A stretch of 40,056 nucleotides of DNA from RAM1 sp943372515 (GCA_943372515.1 CALRYY010000032.1:1-40056), one strand, 5' to 3'. Positions 1 through 8,760 are shown, numbered from the stretch's first letter. Translations and numbers: made by a program. Notes: generated by a model not told the origin, from the letters alone.

Positions 1-1
1 C

Positions 2-424
2 GTGTTCAAGCTGTCCGAGGCCGTGCTGGCCGGGCAGGCTGCACGCGTCTTGCGCATGCTGGACGGCCTGCAGGCCGAGGGCGAGGCCGAGGTGCTGGTG
101 CACTACACGCTGGCCGAAGACATCCGCGCGCTCAAACGTGTGAAAGACAGCATGGCCGGGGGCCGCCCGTTGCCCATGGCGCTGCGCGAGCAACGCGTGT
201 GGGGTGTGAAAGAGCGGCTGTTTGAACGCGTGCTGCCGCGCCTTACACCGGTGGCCATCGACAACCTGTTGCACTCGGCGCACCTGGTGGACGGCATCGT
301 CAAGGGCCTGAAGGCGCCCGGCTGGCCCACTGATGGCTGGCAGGCCCTGCAGCGGCTGGCGCTGGCCCTGTGCCGCGAGTGCGCGGTGCAGCAAAACACC
401 CCCGCCCGTAAAATCCCGGCATGA
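2..424 (+). CDS. holA: DNA polymerase III subunit delta, C-terminal part (5' truncated by window edge)
   Basis: The delta subunit opens the beta sliding clamp as part of the clamp-loader complex of the replicative polymerase. Only about the last 140 residues are present; the reading frame is open to the left edge. Visible features are the all-helical C-terminal collar region with the segments LAGQAARVLRMLDGLQAEGE, LHYTLAEDIRAL-like text (VHYTLAEDIRAL) and a tail with SAHLVDGIVKGL, the usual DnaX-collar part of HolA. The stop codon overlaps the proA start as ATGA, so the two are translationally coupled. Identification rests on recognising the C-terminal domain alone; the ATPase-like N-terminal domain cannot be checked here. 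Confidence 0.85.
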   Translation: MFKLSEAVLAGQAARVLRMLDGLQAEGEAEVLVHYTLAEDIRALKRVKDSMAGGRPLPMALREQRVWGVKERLFERVLPRLTPVAIDNLLHSAHLVDGIVKGLKAPGWPTDGWQALQRLALALCRECAVQQNTPARKIPA

Positions 425-1701
425 ATGCGCTGAACATCGCCGAATACATGCAGACCGTGGGGCTGCAGGCCCGCCAGGCTTCGGCCCTGATGGCGCGCGC
501 CGACGCGGCCACCAAGGCGCGGGCGCTGCGCACGCTGGCCGCACTGCTGCGTGCCAATGTGCAGGCGCTGCAGACCGACAACGCCAAGGACATTGAACGC
601 GCTACTGCCAATGGCCTGAGCGCGCCGATGGTGGACCGGCTCAAGCTCACGGCGAAGGTCATCGAGACCGTGGCCGAAGGCTGCGAGCAGCTGGCCACCA
701 TGCCCGACGTGATTGGCGAAATCATCGGCATGAAGCAGCAACCCAGCGGAATCCGCGTGGGCCAGATGCGCGTGCCCATTGGCGTGTTCGGCATGATTTT
801 CGAGAGCCGGCCCAACGTCACGATTGAGGCCGCCAGCCTGAGCATCAAGAGCGGCAACGCCTGCATCCTGCGCGGCGGCTCGGAAGCCATTGATTCCAAC
901 AAGGCATTGGCCCGGCTGGTACAGCAGGCCCTGACCGACAGCGGTTTGCCGGCCGACGCGGTCCAACTGGTGCAAACGACTGACCGCGAGGCCGTGGGCC
1001 AGCTCATCACCATGCCGCAGTATGTGGACGTGATCATCCCGCGCGGCGGCAAGAGCCTGATCGAGCGCATCAGCCGCGACGCCAAGGTGCCGGTCATCAA
1101 ACACCTGGACGGCAACTGCCATGTCTATGTGGACGACCCCTGCGATATCGCCATGGCCGTCAAGGTGGCCGACAACGCCAAGACGCAAAAGTACAGCCCC
1201 TGCAACGCCAGCGAAGGCCTGCTGGTCGCGCGCGGTGTGGCGGCGGAATTTCTGCCGATGATTGGCGCGGTCTACGCCGCCAAGGGGGTGGAAATGCGCT
1301 GCGACGCTGAAGCTTCGGCCATCCTGGCGGCAGTGCCCGGCGCCAACCTGAAACCCGCCACCGAGCAGGACTGGTCCGAGGAATACCTGGCGCCCATCAT
1401 CAGCGTCAAGGTGGTGGCCGGCATGGATGAGGCCATCGCCCACATCAACCAGTACAGCAGCCACCACACCGACGCCATCCTCACGCGCGACCACATGCAC
1501 GCCCAGCGTTTTCTGCGCGAGGTGGATTCCGCCAGCGTCATGGTGAATGCAAGCACCCGCTTCGCCGATGGCTTTGAGTTTGGCCTGGGCGCTGAAATCG
1601 GCATCAGCACCGACAAGTTCCATGCCCGCGGCCCGGTCGGCATCGAGGGCCTCACCTCCTTGAAATACGTGGTTCTGGGCCAAGGTGAGGTGAGAAACTA
1701 A
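421..1701 (+). CDS. proA: Gamma-glutamyl phosphate reductase
   Basis: ProA reduces L-glutamyl 5-phosphate to glutamate semialdehyde with NADPH, the second step of proline synthesis in the cytoplasm. The 426-residue length is normal. The aldehyde-dehydrogenase fold is evident from VPIGVFGMIFESRPNVT (about residues 118-134), the nucleotide-loop text LRGGSEAIDSN (150-160), PRGGKSLI and the catalytic cysteine at residue 261 in SPCNASEGLLV. The C-terminus keeps the FGLGAEIGISTDKFHARGP signature. The ATG overlaps the holA stop by 4 bases (ATGA), which fixes the start and suggests co-transcription with holA. No proB is visible in the window. Confidence 0.97.
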   Translation: MNALNIAEYMQTVGLQARQASALMARADAATKARALRTLAALLRANVQALQTDNAKDIERATANGLSAPMVDRLKLTAKVIETVAEGCEQLATMPDVIGEIIGMKQQPSGIRVGQMRVPIGVFGMIFESRPNVTIEAASLSIKSGNACILRGGSEAIDSNKALARLVQQALTDSGLPADAVQLVQTTDREAVGQLITMPQYVDVIIPRGGKSLIERISRDAKVPVIKHLDGNCHVYVDDPCDIAMAVKVADNAKTQKYSPCNASEGLLVARGVAAEFLPMIGAVYAAKGVEMRCDAEASAILAAVPGANLKPATEQDWSEEYLAPIISVKVVAGMDEAIAHINQYSSHHTDAILTRDHMHAQRFLREVDSASVMVNASTRFADGFEFGLGAEIGISTDKFHARGPVGIEGLTSLKYVVLGQGEVRN

Positions 1702-1732
1702 ACAACAGCAACAGCCCAATTCCGGGATGCGT

Positions 1733-1783
1733 GGATCCGGCTCTGCCGGTCCGCTGCGTCGCCCCCCAGTGGGGGGAGGCGGC
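1733..1783 (+). repeat. Short interspersed palindromic element, copy 1
   Basis: The 114-base gap between proA and gshA holds a 51-base element made of two hairpins: a CCGGC/GCCGG arm pair around TCT, and a run of six C and six G separated by AGT. A second copy occurs inverted at 8761-8812 upstream of gshB, with 38 of 51 positions identical when read ungapped. The C-run/G-run type is common between genes in comamonads from general knowledge. It may act as a transcription terminator or RNA-stabilising structure, but there is no T-tract. Confidence 0.6.
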
Positions 1784-1815
1784 CGCAGGCCGCATCGGGG
1801 GGCGTTCAATAAATT

Positions 1816-3111
1816 ATGGTTCCCCACTTAATTACTGCCCTGACCGGCCCCATCAATGAGCTGGAGCAGCGTGTGCTCGACTCCATGCCCGCCATCGAAC
1901 GCTGGTTTCGCCTGGAGTGGATGGAGCACACGCCGCCGTTTTACAGCTCGGTAGACATCCGCAACGCCGGCTTCAAGCTGGCCCCGGTGGACACCAACCT
2001 GTTCCCCGGCGGCTGGAACAACCTGACGCCCGAGATGCTGCCGCTGGCGGTGCAGTCGGCCATGGCCGCGATCGAAAAGATCTGCCCCGAGGCCAAGAAC
2101 CTGCTGGTCATTCCGGAAAACCACACGCGCAACACCTTCTACCTGAGCAATGTGGCGCAGCTCAAGCGCATCTTCCACATGGCCGGTCTGAACGTGCGCA
2201 TCGGCTCCATCAGCCCCGATATCAAGGTGCCCACGGTGATCGACCTGCCCACGGGCGAGCAGATCACGCTGGAACCGGTGATCCGCAGCAAGCGCCGCCT
2301 GGGGCTCAAGGACTTTGACCCCTGCACCATCCTGCTGAACAACGACCTGTCGGCCGGCGCGCCGGGCATCCTGGAAGACCTGCACGAGCAGTACCTGCTG
2401 CCGCCGCTGCATGCGGGCTGGAGCGTGCGCCGCAAGAGCAACCATTTCAAGAGTTACGAAGAAGTCTCCAAGCGCTTTGGCAAGCTGCTGGGCATCGATC
2501 CCTGGCTGATCAACCCGATGTACAACATCTGCGGCGAGGTCAACTTTGCCGAAGGCACGGGCATGGAGTGCCTCACGACCAATGTGGATGCGCTGCTAAC
2601 CAAGATCCGCAAGAAGTACAAGGAATACGGCATCAACGAAAAGCCGTTTGTGGTGGTCAAGGCCGACAACGGCACCTACGGCATGGGCATCATGACCGTG
2701 CGTGATGTGAAAGACCTCGACGCGCTGAACCGCAAGACCAAAAACAAGATGGGCGTCATCAAGGACGGCCAGGACGTCAGCCAGGTCATCATCCAGGAAG
2801 GCGTGTTGACCAACGAGCGCATGAACGACGCCGTGGCCGAGCCCGTGGTCTACATGATGGACCGGTACGTGGTGGGCGGCTTTTATCGCATCCATGCCGA
2901 ACGTGGCGTGGACGAGAACCTGAACGCACCGGGTGCCAGCTTTGTGCCCTTGGCTTTTGCCGAGAGTACGCACTTACCTCAGCCCGGCATGAAGCCTGGC
3001 GCAAGTGCACCCAACCGCTTCTATATGTACGGCGTGATCGCCCGCCTGGCCATGCTGGCCGCCAGCTACGAGATGGAAGCGACCGATCCCGACGCTGAAA
3101 TCTATGACTAG
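1816..3111 (+). CDS. gshA: Glutamate--cysteine ligase (beta-proteobacterial/Acidithiobacillus type)
   Basis: This enzyme joins glutamate and cysteine using ATP, the first and rate-limiting step of glutathione synthesis. The 431-residue protein matches the shorter GshA family found in betaproteobacteria rather than the ~520-residue enterobacterial enzyme. Landmarks include the N-terminal ALTGPINELEQRVLDSMP, NTFYLSNVAQLKRIFHMAGL in the first third, and the conserved VVKADNGTYGMGIMTVRD block near residues 277-295. It sits after an intergenic palindrome and before kup; the partner gene gshB lies 5.7 kb downstream on the same strand. A G-rich stretch (about 1797-1804) may serve as ribosome binding site, though its spacing to the ATG is long. 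Confidence 0.93.
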   Translation: MVPHLITALTGPINELEQRVLDSMPAIERWFRLEWMEHTPPFYSSVDIRNAGFKLAPVDTNLFPGGWNNLTPEMLPLAVQSAMAAIEKICPEAKNLLVIPENHTRNTFYLSNVAQLKRIFHMAGLNVRIGSISPDIKVPTVIDLPTGEQITLEPVIRSKRRLGLKDFDPCTILLNNDLSAGAPGILEDLHEQYLLPPLHAGWSVRRKSNHFKSYEEVSKRFGKLLGIDPWLINPMYNICGEVNFAEGTGMECLTTNVDALLTKIRKKYKEYGINEKPFVVVKADNGTYGMGIMTVRDVKDLDALNRKTKNKMGVIKDGQDVSQVIIQEGVLTNERMNDAVAEPVVYMMDRYVVGGFYRIHAERGVDENLNAPGASFVPLAFAESTHLPQPGMKPGASAPNRFYMYGVIARLAMLAASYEMEATDPDAEIYD

Positions 3112-3128
3112 TTGTTGCGCTGCAACAA
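3112..3128. other. Perfect inverted repeat between gshA and kup
   Basis: Directly after the gshA stop there is TTGTTGC-GCT-GCAACAA, a 7-base perfect inverted repeat with a 3-base spacer. It could be a protein-binding site or a small hairpin at the 3' end of the gshA message. No T-tract follows, so it is not called an intrinsic terminator. A second structure, two GCCGGC blocks separated by 7 bases, precedes the kup ribosome binding site. Confidence 0.4.
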
Positions 3129-3220
3129 TGCATGCGGCGCAGGGGTAGCAGGCGCACAATAGCGGTCCCAAAGCTACGGAACCCCGCCGGCGCACCAGGC
3201 CGGCAACAAGGGGTGGTTGT

Positions 3221-5089
3221 GTGTCTGCATCCAAATCGTCTCTCGCGGCGCTGACCCTCGGCGCCATCGGTGTTGTCTACGGCGACATCGGCACCAGCGT
3301 CCTGTATGCCGTCAAGGAAGTCTTTGGCTCCGGGCACGTTCCATTCACACACGCCAACATCTATGGCGTGCTGTCGATCTTTTTCTGGACGCTGACCGTC
3401 ATCGTCTCCATCAAATATGTGGTGCTGGTGCTGCGCGCCGACAACCACGGCGAAGGCGGCCTGATCGCCATGCTCGCGCTGGCGTCCCAGGCCGTGAAGG
3501 ACAAGCCCGAGCTGCGCAAATGGCTGCTGGGCATAGGCATCTTCGGCACCTCGCTGTTCTATGGCGACGGTGTCATCACCCCAGCCATCTCGGTGCTGTC
3601 GGCGGTAGAGGGCATGGAGGTCGTCTCGCCCGCGTTCAAGCAGTATGTGATCCCGCTGACCCTGGTGATCCTGTTTGGCCTGTTTGCCGTGCAAAAACGC
3701 GGCACCAGCGGCATCGGCAAGTTCTTCGGGCCGATCACGCTGGTGTGGTTCATGGTGCTGGCCGTGCTGGGCGTGTCGCACATCGTGCAGCACCCTGAAA
3801 TCCTGGCGGCCATCAGCCCCCACCACGCGCTGGGCTTCATGTTCAACAACCCCGGCACGACCTTCATCATCCTGGGCGCCGTGGTCCTGTGCGTGACGGG
3901 TGCAGAGGCGCTGTATGCCGATCTGGGCCACTTTGGCAAGCGGCCCATCCGCCTGGCCTGGTTCACCGTGGCCATGCCCGCGCTCACACTCAACTACTTC
4001 GGCCAGGGCGCGCTGCTGCTGGAGAACCCGGACGCCATCAAGAACCCGTTCTACCTGATGGCACCCGACTGGGCGCTGGTGCCGCTGGTTCTGCTGGCCA
4101 CCATGGCCACGGTCATTGCGTCGCAGGCCCTGATCACCGGCGCGTTCAGCGTGACCAAGCAGGTGATCCAGCTGGGCTACCTGCCGCGCCTGAACATCGA
4201 GCACACCAGCGTGCGCGACACGGGCCAGATCTACATCCCGTTTGTGAACTGGGGCCTGTTTGTGGCCATTGTGCTGGCCGTGGTGATGTTCCGCTCGTCC
4301 AGCAACCTGGCAGCGGCTTATGGCATTGCGGTCACGCTGGACATGCTGATCACCACAATCCTCACCTTCTTTGTGATCCGCTACGGCTGGAAGTACCCGC
4401 TGGCGCTGTGCATAGCGGCCACGGGCATTTTCTTTGTCGTAGACCTGGCCTTCTTCAGCTCCAACCTGCTCAAGCTGTTCCAGGGCGGCTGGTTCCCGCT
4501 GCTGATCGGCGGCGCGATCTTCACGCTCATGATGACCTGGAAGCAGGGCCGAGAGCTGCTCAACCAGAAGCTGCGCTCTGACGCGATTGACTTGAAGAGC
4601 TTTCTGGAGGCCGTGTTTGTCAGCCCGCCCGCGCGCGTGGAAGGCTCGGCCGTGTTCCTGACAGCCGAACCCGGTACCGTGCCCAACGCCTTGCTGCACA
4701 ACCTCAAGCACAACAAGGTGCTGCACGACCACAACCTGTTTGTCACCGTGCGCAGCCACGAGGTGCCGTGGATCGGGATGGACAAGCGCCTGGCCATCGA
4801 GTCGCTGGGCCACAACTGCTGGCAGGTGGTGGTGCACTACGGCTTCAAGAACGACCCCGACCTGCCGCGCGCACTGGAGCAGATCCGCGCCCGCGGCTGT
4901 GAGCTGGAGGCCATGAGCACCAGCTATTTCCTGTCCCGGGACGTGGTGGTGCCCACCATTGGCAGCGGCATGGCCGCCTGGCGCGAAAAGCTGTTTGCCC
5001 AGATGCACCACAATGCCAGCGGCGCAGCCGACTTCCTGAACCTGCCCAACAACTCGGTGGTGGAGCTGGGCTCCAAGATCGAGATTTAG
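3221..5089 (+). CDS. kup: Low-affinity potassium uptake transporter, KUP family
   Basis: Kup imports potassium, with protons, across the inner membrane. The 622-residue length fits the family. The N-terminus carries the hallmark LGAIGVVYGDIGTSVLYA (about 13-30), and YGDGVITPAISVLSAVEG follows in the second part of the transport core. About twelve hydrophobic segments fill residues 10-450, and a soluble C-terminal domain of about 170 residues ends in IEI. The start is GTG with an AAGGGG ribosome binding site about 7 bases upstream (3208-3213). It lies between gshA and the convergent ridA gene; pairing potassium uptake with glutathione genes may be coincidental. Confidence 0.95.
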   Translation: MSASKSSLAALTLGAIGVVYGDIGTSVLYAVKEVFGSGHVPFTHANIYGVLSIFFWTLTVIVSIKYVVLVLRADNHGEGGLIAMLALASQAVKDKPELRKWLLGIGIFGTSLFYGDGVITPAISVLSAVEGMEVVSPAFKQYVIPLTLVILFGLFAVQKRGTSGIGKFFGPITLVWFMVLAVLGVSHIVQHPEILAAISPHHALGFMFNNPGTTFIILGAVVLCVTGAEALYADLGHFGKRPIRLAWFTVAMPALTLNYFGQGALLLENPDAIKNPFYLMAPDWALVPLVLLATMATVIASQALITGAFSVTKQVIQLGYLPRLNIEHTSVRDTGQIYIPFVNWGLFVAIVLAVVMFRSSSNLAAAYGIAVTLDMLITTILTFFVIRYGWKYPLALCIAATGIFFVVDLAFFSSNLLKLFQGGWFPLLIGGAIFTLMMTWKQGRELLNQKLRSDAIDLKSFLEAVFVSPPARVEGSAVFLTAEPGTVPNALLHNLKHNKVLHDHNLFVTVRSHEVPWIGMDKRLAIESLGHNCWQVVVHYGFKNDPDLPRALEQIRARGCELEAMSTSYFLSRDVVVPTIGSGMAAWREKLFAQMHHNASGAADFLNLPNNSVVELGSKIEI

Positions 5090-5092
5090 ACT

Positions 5093-5120
5093 GGCGGTGG
5101 TGCGCCTTCAGCCCACCGCC
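5093..5120. terminator. Possible bidirectional hairpin between kup and the RidA gene
   Basis: GGCGGTGG (5093-5100) and CCACCGCC (5113-5120) form an exact 8-base inverted repeat around a 12-base loop. It sits where the convergent kup and ridA messages meet and overlaps the ridA stop codon. The absence of a T-tract on either side makes it a weak terminator candidate. Confidence 0.35.
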
Positions 5121-5599
5121 ACCGTCATGTCCAGCTCCACGGCGGCACCCTTGGGCAGCTGGGCCACACCCACGGACGTGCGCGTGTGTGTACCAGCAGC
5201 GCCCAGCACCCGCACCAGCAGGTCAGACGCCGCATTCGCTACTTCGCTCTGCTGGGTAAAGCCCGGTGCGCTGCGTGTGTAGACCCGCACGCCCAGCACC
5301 TGCTGCACGGCGTCCAACGAGCCTTCGGCCTGGGCAATCAGCACCAGCGCGCGCATCGCGCACACCTGCGCGGCATGCTGCGCGCGCTCCAGCGTCACAT
5401 CGCTGCCAGCCTCACCCACCACCACCACCTCGCTGCCCACGCGCGGCACCTGGCCGCTGATGTACAGCACGCCGCCGTGTTTGAGGGTGGACACATAGTT
5501 GCCGCCGATCTGCAGCGGGCCGCTGAAGTCGTAACCCAGCCGTGCCGCTTCTGCCGCAAACCGTGTTGTGCGTGTAGCGCCTGTATCCGTCGTGCTCAT
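5108..5599 (-). CDS. RidA family protein (YjgF/YER057c/UK114)
   Basis: RidA-type proteins hydrolyse reactive enamine/imine intermediates released by PLP enzymes, or act in related deaminase roles. The 163-residue protein shows the fold: GGVLYISGQVPRVG (about 42-55), a helix rich in alanine (QHAAQVCAMRALVLI), VLGVRVYTRS, and the C-terminal THTRTSVGVAQLPKGAAVELD. Arg140 and Glu155 correspond to the ligand-binding Arg and Glu of active RidA members, so it may be catalytic. The ATG at 5599 overlaps the stop of the DUF2917 gene as ATGA, which decides the start over an upstream in-frame ATG at 5623. It is longer than classical RidA (about 128 residues), so it belongs to another subfamily; the substrate is unknown. 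Confidence 0.88.
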   Translation of the reverse strand: MSTTDTGATRTTRFAAEAARLGYDFSGPLQIGGNYVSTLKHGGVLYISGQVPRVGSEVVVVGEAGSDVTLERAQHAAQVCAMRALVLIAQAEGSLDAVQQVLGVRVYTRSAPGFTQQSEVANAASDLLVRVLGAAGTHTRTSVGVAQLPKGAAVELDMTVAVG

Positions 5600-5928
5600 G
5601 CCTGTGCCTTTGTCCAAGTCCATTGGGGTTGAGCGGGGCGGGCTTCGCGCGGCTGCAGGCAGATTTCGGCGTCGGCCAGGGCCTGCACAGCCACCCAGCC
5701 TGCGCGCTCAAAGCGACAGGCCAGGCCTTCGCCGGAATCCACACTGTTGCGCATCGCGATCTCGCCCAGCCAGTTCACGGGCCACTGTACCCGCACACGG
5801 CCAGCCAGCACGGCCAGCTGGCTGCCCCGGGCGACGGGAAGATGGGCGGTCTGGCCGGCGGCCAGCTGCCAGTGTTGGGGGGCTTCGGTGTCCATGGTGT
5901 GCCTTTGAAGGGTGGGAGGTGTGTCCAT
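5596..5928 (-). CDS. DUF2917 domain-containing protein
   Basis: A small protein of unknown function, 110 residues from the outer ATG or 99 from an inner ATG at 5895, which has an AAAGG about 5 bases upstream and may be the real start. The core WQLAAGQTAHLPVARGSQLAVLAGRVRVQWPVNW resembles a cupin-like beta barrel and matches what is known as DUF2917 in Burkholderiales. There is no signal peptide or membrane segment. It is coupled to the RidA gene by an ATGA overlap and is divergent from a MocR regulator, which probably shares the promoter region and may control the pair. Confidence 0.72.
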   Translation of the reverse strand: MDTPPTLQRHTMDTEAPQHWQLAAGQTAHLPVARGSQLAVLAGRVRVQWPVNWLGEIAMRNSVDSGEGLACRFERAGWVAVQALADAEICLQPREARPAQPQWTWTKAQA

Positions 5929-5973
5929 GCTAGGGACACCCCCCGCTTTGCAACAGCATCACAAAACAGGTTT

Positions 5974-5987
5974 CTGTACCGGTACAG
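5974..5987. promoter_or_regulatory. Perfect 14-base palindrome in a divergent promoter region (likely operator)
   Basis: CTGTACCGGTACAG is a complete palindrome located 45 bases upstream of the DUF2917 start and 85 bases upstream of the MocR regulator start. In this otherwise featureless 144-base gap it is the obvious candidate binding site for the adjacent GntR/MocR-type protein. This is positional inference. Confidence 0.55.
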
Positions 5988-6072
5988 AGTCAGAGAGCTG
6001 GCTTCTGTTATGGTCGTTTTGCGCCGCATCTGTGCATAGCCAGCGCGCTAACGCCGCCTGACCATCAAACCC

Positions 6073-7533
6073 ATGGAAACCCCCGCCCCCGCCCCCGCCG
6101 CCCCGGCCTCGCCGCTGTACCGCCAGCTCGCAGGGCATTACGCGAGCGCCATCGCCGCCGGCACGCTGCGCCCGGGTGACCGCATGCCTTCGCTGCGGGG
6201 CATCACGCAGCTGCACAAGGTAAGCCTGTCGACCGCGCTGCAGGTGTGCCGCAGCCTGGAGGACCAGGGCTATGTGCAGGCGCGCGAACGCTCGGGGTAT
6301 TACGTGCGCCGCACGCGTGATGTGCGCCCCGGCCTCATGGAGGACCGCCCCTCGCCCCAGCCGCTGGACCCGGCGCAGTACGTGGGCATTCATGCCCAGG
6401 TTTCGTCGTTCGTGGCACGCGGGCGGCAACACAAGGTCAATGCCAACCTGTCGGTGGCCCGCGCTGCGCCACAGCACTACCCGGTGGAGGCGCTGCGCAA
6501 GGCGGTGGCCCGCGCCATGCGCGAAAAGCCGCTGCTGCTGGGCTCGGCCGCGCCGCAAAACGGCAACCGTGTCTTCCGCGAAACCGTCGCCCGCCGCGCG
6601 TTCGCCGGCGGCCTGGCGCTGACAGCCGACGAGGTGCTGGTCACGCATGGCTGCATCGAGGCGCTGAACCTGGCGCTGCGCGCCATCACCCAGCCGGGCG
6701 ATGTGGTCGCGGTGGAGTCGCCCACGTTTTACGGCCTGTTGCAGGTGCTTGAAAGCCTGGGCCTGCAGGCGCTGGAGATCCCCACCAGCACCCAGACCGG
6801 CATCTCGCTGGACGCGCTGGAATTTGCCTTGGGCAACAGCCCCGGCATCAAGGCCGTCGTTGTGGTGCCGCACCTGCAGAACCCGACCAGTGCCGTGATG
6901 CCCGACGCCCACAAGCAGGCGCTGGTGCAGCTGTGCGCCACGCATGGCGTGCCGCTGATCGAGGACGACACCTACACCGAACTGCTGGAGTGCGACAGCC
7001 CGCCGCGCAGCATCAAGTCGTGGGACCGCGCAGGCGGTGTGATCCACTGCGCGTCGCTGCACAAGATGCTGGCGCCCGGTCTGCGCCTGGGCTGGATGAG
7101 CGCGGGGCGCTGGCATGCGCGGGTGGAAATGCTCAAGTATTCGCAAAGCCGCAACAACGAAGAGCTGCCGCAGATCGCCGCGGCCTCCTTTATGGCAAGC
7201 CCCGCTTATGACCGCCACCTGCGCCGGCTGCGCTCGTTGTTGGCGGCGCAACGCCAGCGCGTAGCCGAGGCACTGGGCGACTATTTCCCGGCCGGCACCC
7301 GCACTACCTTGCCTGCCGGCGGCCTGCACCTGTGGGTGGAGGTGCCAGGCGTGTCGTCGGCCCAACTGTTTGATGCGGCCCTGGAAGAGCGCATCCTGGT
7401 CACACCGGGCACACTGTTTTCGAATACGGGCCGATTTGACAGCTACCTGCGGCTGGGTTGCGGCTGGCCGTATTCGCAGCGGATTGACGACGCGCTCAAG
7501 ACGCTGGGGCGTATCGCCGCGCGGCTGGGCTGA
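6073..7533 (+). CDS. MocR-type transcriptional regulator (GntR helix-turn-helix plus aminotransferase-like domain)
   Basis: MocR proteins are regulators that sense a metabolite through a PLP-binding fold-type I domain. The 486 residues divide into a GntR winged helix (about 15-80, with RPGDRMPSLRGITQLHKVS and DQGYVQARERSGYYV) and an aminotransferase-like domain (about 120-480). PLP-site residues are visible: N270-P271 in HLQNPTS, D298/D299 and Y301 in IEDDTYTE, and the Schiff-base lysine K331 in SLHKMLAPGLRLGW. The gene is divergent from DUF2917-ridA and 45 bases ahead of benE, so those are plausible targets. The effector cannot be inferred; it is not clearly PdxR, TauR or GabR. Confidence 0.9.
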   Translation: METPAPAPAAPASPLYRQLAGHYASAIAAGTLRPGDRMPSLRGITQLHKVSLSTALQVCRSLEDQGYVQARERSGYYVRRTRDVRPGLMEDRPSPQPLDPAQYVGIHAQVSSFVARGRQHKVNANLSVARAAPQHYPVEALRKAVARAMREKPLLLGSAAPQNGNRVFRETVARRAFAGGLALTADEVLVTHGCIEALNLALRAITQPGDVVAVESPTFYGLLQVLESLGLQALEIPTSTQTGISLDALEFALGNSPGIKAVVVVPHLQNPTSAVMPDAHKQALVQLCATHGVPLIEDDTYTELLECDSPPRSIKSWDRAGGVIHCASLHKMLAPGLRLGWMSAGRWHARVEMLKYSQSRNNEELPQIAAASFMASPAYDRHLRRLRSLLAAQRQRVAEALGDYFPAGTRTTLPAGGLHLWVEVPGVSSAQLFDAALEERILVTPGTLFSNTGRFDSYLRLGCGWPYSQRIDDALKTLGRIAARLG

Positions 7534-7578
7534 GGGCGTGCTCAGCGCCGGTGCCGCACGCCGTGCAGAATCGGCGCC

Positions 7579-8760
7579 ATGCGTTTTTTCAAAGACTTGA
7601 GCCTGTCGGCCTTTACCGCCGGCTTCGTGGCGGTGCTGGTGGGCTTTACCAGCTCGGTGGCCATCGTGTTCCAGGCGGCGCAGGCGTTCAATGCCACGCC
7701 CGAACTCATCAGCTCGTGGATGTGGGCGCTGGGCTTGGGCATGGGGCTGTGCACACTGGTGCCATCGCTCATCCTGCGCCAGCCGGTCATGGTGGCCTGG
7801 TCCACGCCCGGTGCGGCCGTGCTGGCCACCGCCGGACTGGCGGGTGGCTTTTCCATGGCCGAGGCCGTGGGTGCCTTTATGGTGTGCGGCGCGCTCATCA
7901 CACTGGCCGGCGTCACGGGCTGGTTCGAAAGGGTGATGAACCGCATCCCCATGGCGATTGCTTCGGCGCTGCTGGCCGGCGTGCTGGCGCGCTTTGGCCT
8001 GCAGGCGTTTGCGGCGGCTCAGACGGCGCTGGCCCTGGTGCTGCTGATGCTGGGCACCTACCTGCTGGGCAAGCGGTTGGCGCCGCGCTACGCCGTGGTG
8101 CTGACGCTGGCCGTGGCCATTGCCCATGCGGCGGCCAGCGGCAATATGGTGTGGTCGCGCGTGACGCTGGACTTTGCCGTGCCGGTGTTCACCGCACCGT
8201 CGTTCAGCCTGGGGGCCATTACCAGCCTGGCACTGCCGTTGTTTGTGGTGACCATGGCGTCGCAAAACCTGCCGGGTGTGGCGGCGATCCGCGCGGCAGG
8301 GTACGACATGCCGATCTCCAAACTCATCACCGTCACCGGCGTGGCCATGCTGGTGCTGGCGCCGTTTGGTGCATTTGCCCTGTGCCTGTCGGCCATCACG
8401 GCCGCTATCTGCATGGGCCGTGAGGCGCATGAAGACCCGTCCAGGCGCTATGCGGCGGCGGTGTCGTGCGGTGCGCTGTATGTGCTGATCGGCATCTTTG
8501 GCGCGGCGGTCACGGGGCTGCTGACGGCCTTTCCCAAAGAGCTGGTGGTGGCCATTGCCGGCCTGGCGCTGCTGGGCACCATCGGCAGCGGCCTGGCCGT
8601 TGCATTGAAGGACGACAACCACCGCGAGGCCGCGCTCATCACCTTCCTGGTCACGTTGAGCGGCGTCTCAATAGCCGGTATCGGATCGGCGTTTTGGGGC
8701 GTCGTCGCAGGCGCGATCGCGCTGTTTGTGCAACAGTATGCCCACCCCCGAAGCGGCTGA
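7579..8760 (+). CDS. benE: BenE-family transporter (benzoate/H+ symporter-like)
   Basis: An inner-membrane secondary transporter of 393 residues with about eleven hydrophobic segments. The opening LSAFTAGFVAVLVGFTSSVA and the segment PVMVAWSTPGAAVLATAG are typical of the BenE family; the mid-protein motif ASQNLPGVAAIRAAGYD is also conserved. Characterised members import benzoate with protons, but most homologues have unknown substrates and no benzoate catabolic gene is in this window. It follows the MocR gene by 45 bases on the same strand, so MocR may regulate it. Confidence 0.88.
   Translation: MRFFKDLSLSAFTAGFVAVLVGFTSSVAIVFQAAQAFNATPELISSWMWALGLGMGLCTLVPSLILRQPVMVAWSTPGAAVLATAGLAGGFSMAEAVGAFMVCGALITLAGVTGWFERVMNRIPMAIASALLAGVLARFGLQAFAAAQTALALVLLMLGTYLLGKRLAPRYAVVLTLAVAIAHAAASGNMVWSRVTLDFAVPVFTAPSFSLGAITSLALPLFVVTMASQNLPGVAAIRAAGYDMPISKLITVTGVAMLVLAPFGAFALCLSAITAAICMGREAHEDPSRRYAAAVSCGALYVLIGIFGAAVTGLLTAFPKELVVAIAGLALLGTIGSGLAVALKDDNHREAALITFLVTLSGVSIAGIGSAFWGVVAGAIALFVQQYAHPRSG

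Noticed and set aside
3112..3220. Riboswitch-like leader before kup
   Set aside because: Only two short palindromes are present; there is no match to a known potassium or cyclic-di-AMP riboswitch core that I can recognise.
2789..5011. A 740-codon open frame antisense to gshA and kup
   Set aside because: Same composition bias and no motif; kup on the opposite strand is certain.
5959..8622. An 887-codon open frame antisense to the MocR and benE genes
   Set aside because: It spans two well-recognised genes and a gap, is rich in His, Arg and Gln with no domain, and is the usual shadow of high-GC3 coding.
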